This document shows positions 63,701-64,000 of a stretch of DNA of 64,000 bases, one piece after another. Each line of letters starts with the position of its first letter. The stretch's first letter is position 1. Location: positions 18,440,321 to 18,504,320 of the forward strand of contig NC_092578.1 of assembly GCF_037975245.1 (NCBI RefSeq). The letters run 5' to 3'. Origin of the DNA: Apostichopus japonicus (Eukaryota; Echinodermata; Holothuroidea; Aspidochirotida; Stichopodidae). The translations under genes were made by a program, and so were the position numbers. The notes under the pieces are model-generated. The model saw only the letters and a list, made by a program, of their open reading frames with translations, was not told the DNA's origin and did no database searches.

Positions 63701-64000
63701 AAATCTTCTCAAAATGTTGCGGAGAACGGATGTCGACCTCTTTATCATATACCAGACATTATCGGTTGTCAAAATAGGTCCATATTCTTTTGAAAGATAA
63801 TCTAATTGGAATATTAAAATCGTTATATCATAATTTAATATATTGACTTTTCAGGCCAAAATTGATTAGAATTTCACTTCTGACCGGAGGGGATTGTGCT
63901 TCTGATCCCCATGAATCCATTGTAGACATTAAAGCTGGAATTTGAAAACCTCGATTTTTCGTCCAAATTTGATCATTTTGTAAGGCTATACCCTTATGGT
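60778..64000. repeat. Satellite array, about 333-bp unit, reaching the window end
   Basis: The word TTGCGGAGAACGG recurs at 61041, 61383, 61717, 62050, 62383, 62715, 63049, 63383 and 63717 (spacings 342, 334, 333, 333, 332, 334, 334, 334), so nearly ten units are present. The first unit is most diverged. Two variants occur, ATTATCGGTTGTC (A) and GTCAAAAGTGATC (B), in the order A A B B A B A B A. Short open frames inside are not conserved genes. Confidence 0.95.
62756..64000. repeat. 668-bp dimeric higher-order repeat within the satellite
   Basis: From 62756 the array repeats as a B-A dimer with period 668; by eye the second copy (from 63424) is identical to the first over the 577 bases available, including private variants such as TCACTTCTGACCGG. 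Recent dimer amplification, or an assembly duplication. Confidence 0.85.

Overview
The window looks like AT-rich invertebrate nuclear DNA. It contains spliced exons with GT/AG borders, tRNA-derived SINEs, hAT-like miniature elements with 8-bp target duplications, long microsatellites and a satellite array. My best guess is an echinoderm, possibly a sea cucumber. This is inference from repeat style (recurring GGCCTA words, and SINEs with a CCACCCAGG...AAATGGGTACC body), not from a database match.

Only one gene is convincingly supported. It is a secretin-family (class B1) G-protein-coupled receptor on the + strand. I assembled it by hand as 12 coding exons from 42353 to 58560. All splice phases agree and the total is 1554 nt, or 517 residues. 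The protein has a signal peptide, a six-cysteine hormone-receptor domain, seven membrane segments and a long Ser/Thr/Asn-rich tail ending in a PDZ-ligand-like GTDV. It is unusual for the family. The TM3 cysteine and the ECL2 Cys-Trp are both absent, and the TM6 PxxG motif reads ILLG.

Layout: positions 1-42 kb hold no convincing gene. They contain simple repeats, a tandemly duplicated fold-back plus SINE unit (3963-5462), a TA-cored inverted repeat (12.1 kb) and an approximately 880-bp pure GGAT array with a layered degenerate flank (16.8-18.5 kb). They also contain a few weak coding candidates (19.56 kb; a frameshifted minus-strand reading frame at 30.5-30.9 kb; 34.06 kb; 35.3 kb) and possible promoter-like patches (2.74, 29.34-29.73 and 36.6 kb). 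The receptor gene occupies 42.3-58.6 kb, and its introns are loaded with mobile elements. Intron 7 has two hAT-like MITEs and a SINE. Intron 4 has a TA-tailed SINE. Intron 9 has, on the sense strand, a Pol III-like tRNA head joined to a complete hammerhead-ribozyme core. Intron 11 has a third SINE copy, a fold-back element and a 10-bp minisatellite. From about 60.78 kb to the window end runs a satellite of about 333 bp, whose last copies form an A-B dimer repeat of 668 bp.

The two observations most worth following are the intronic hammerhead element and the non-canonical class B receptor. No genes cooperate in a pathway here: the window is one receptor gene in repeat-rich intergenic DNA.
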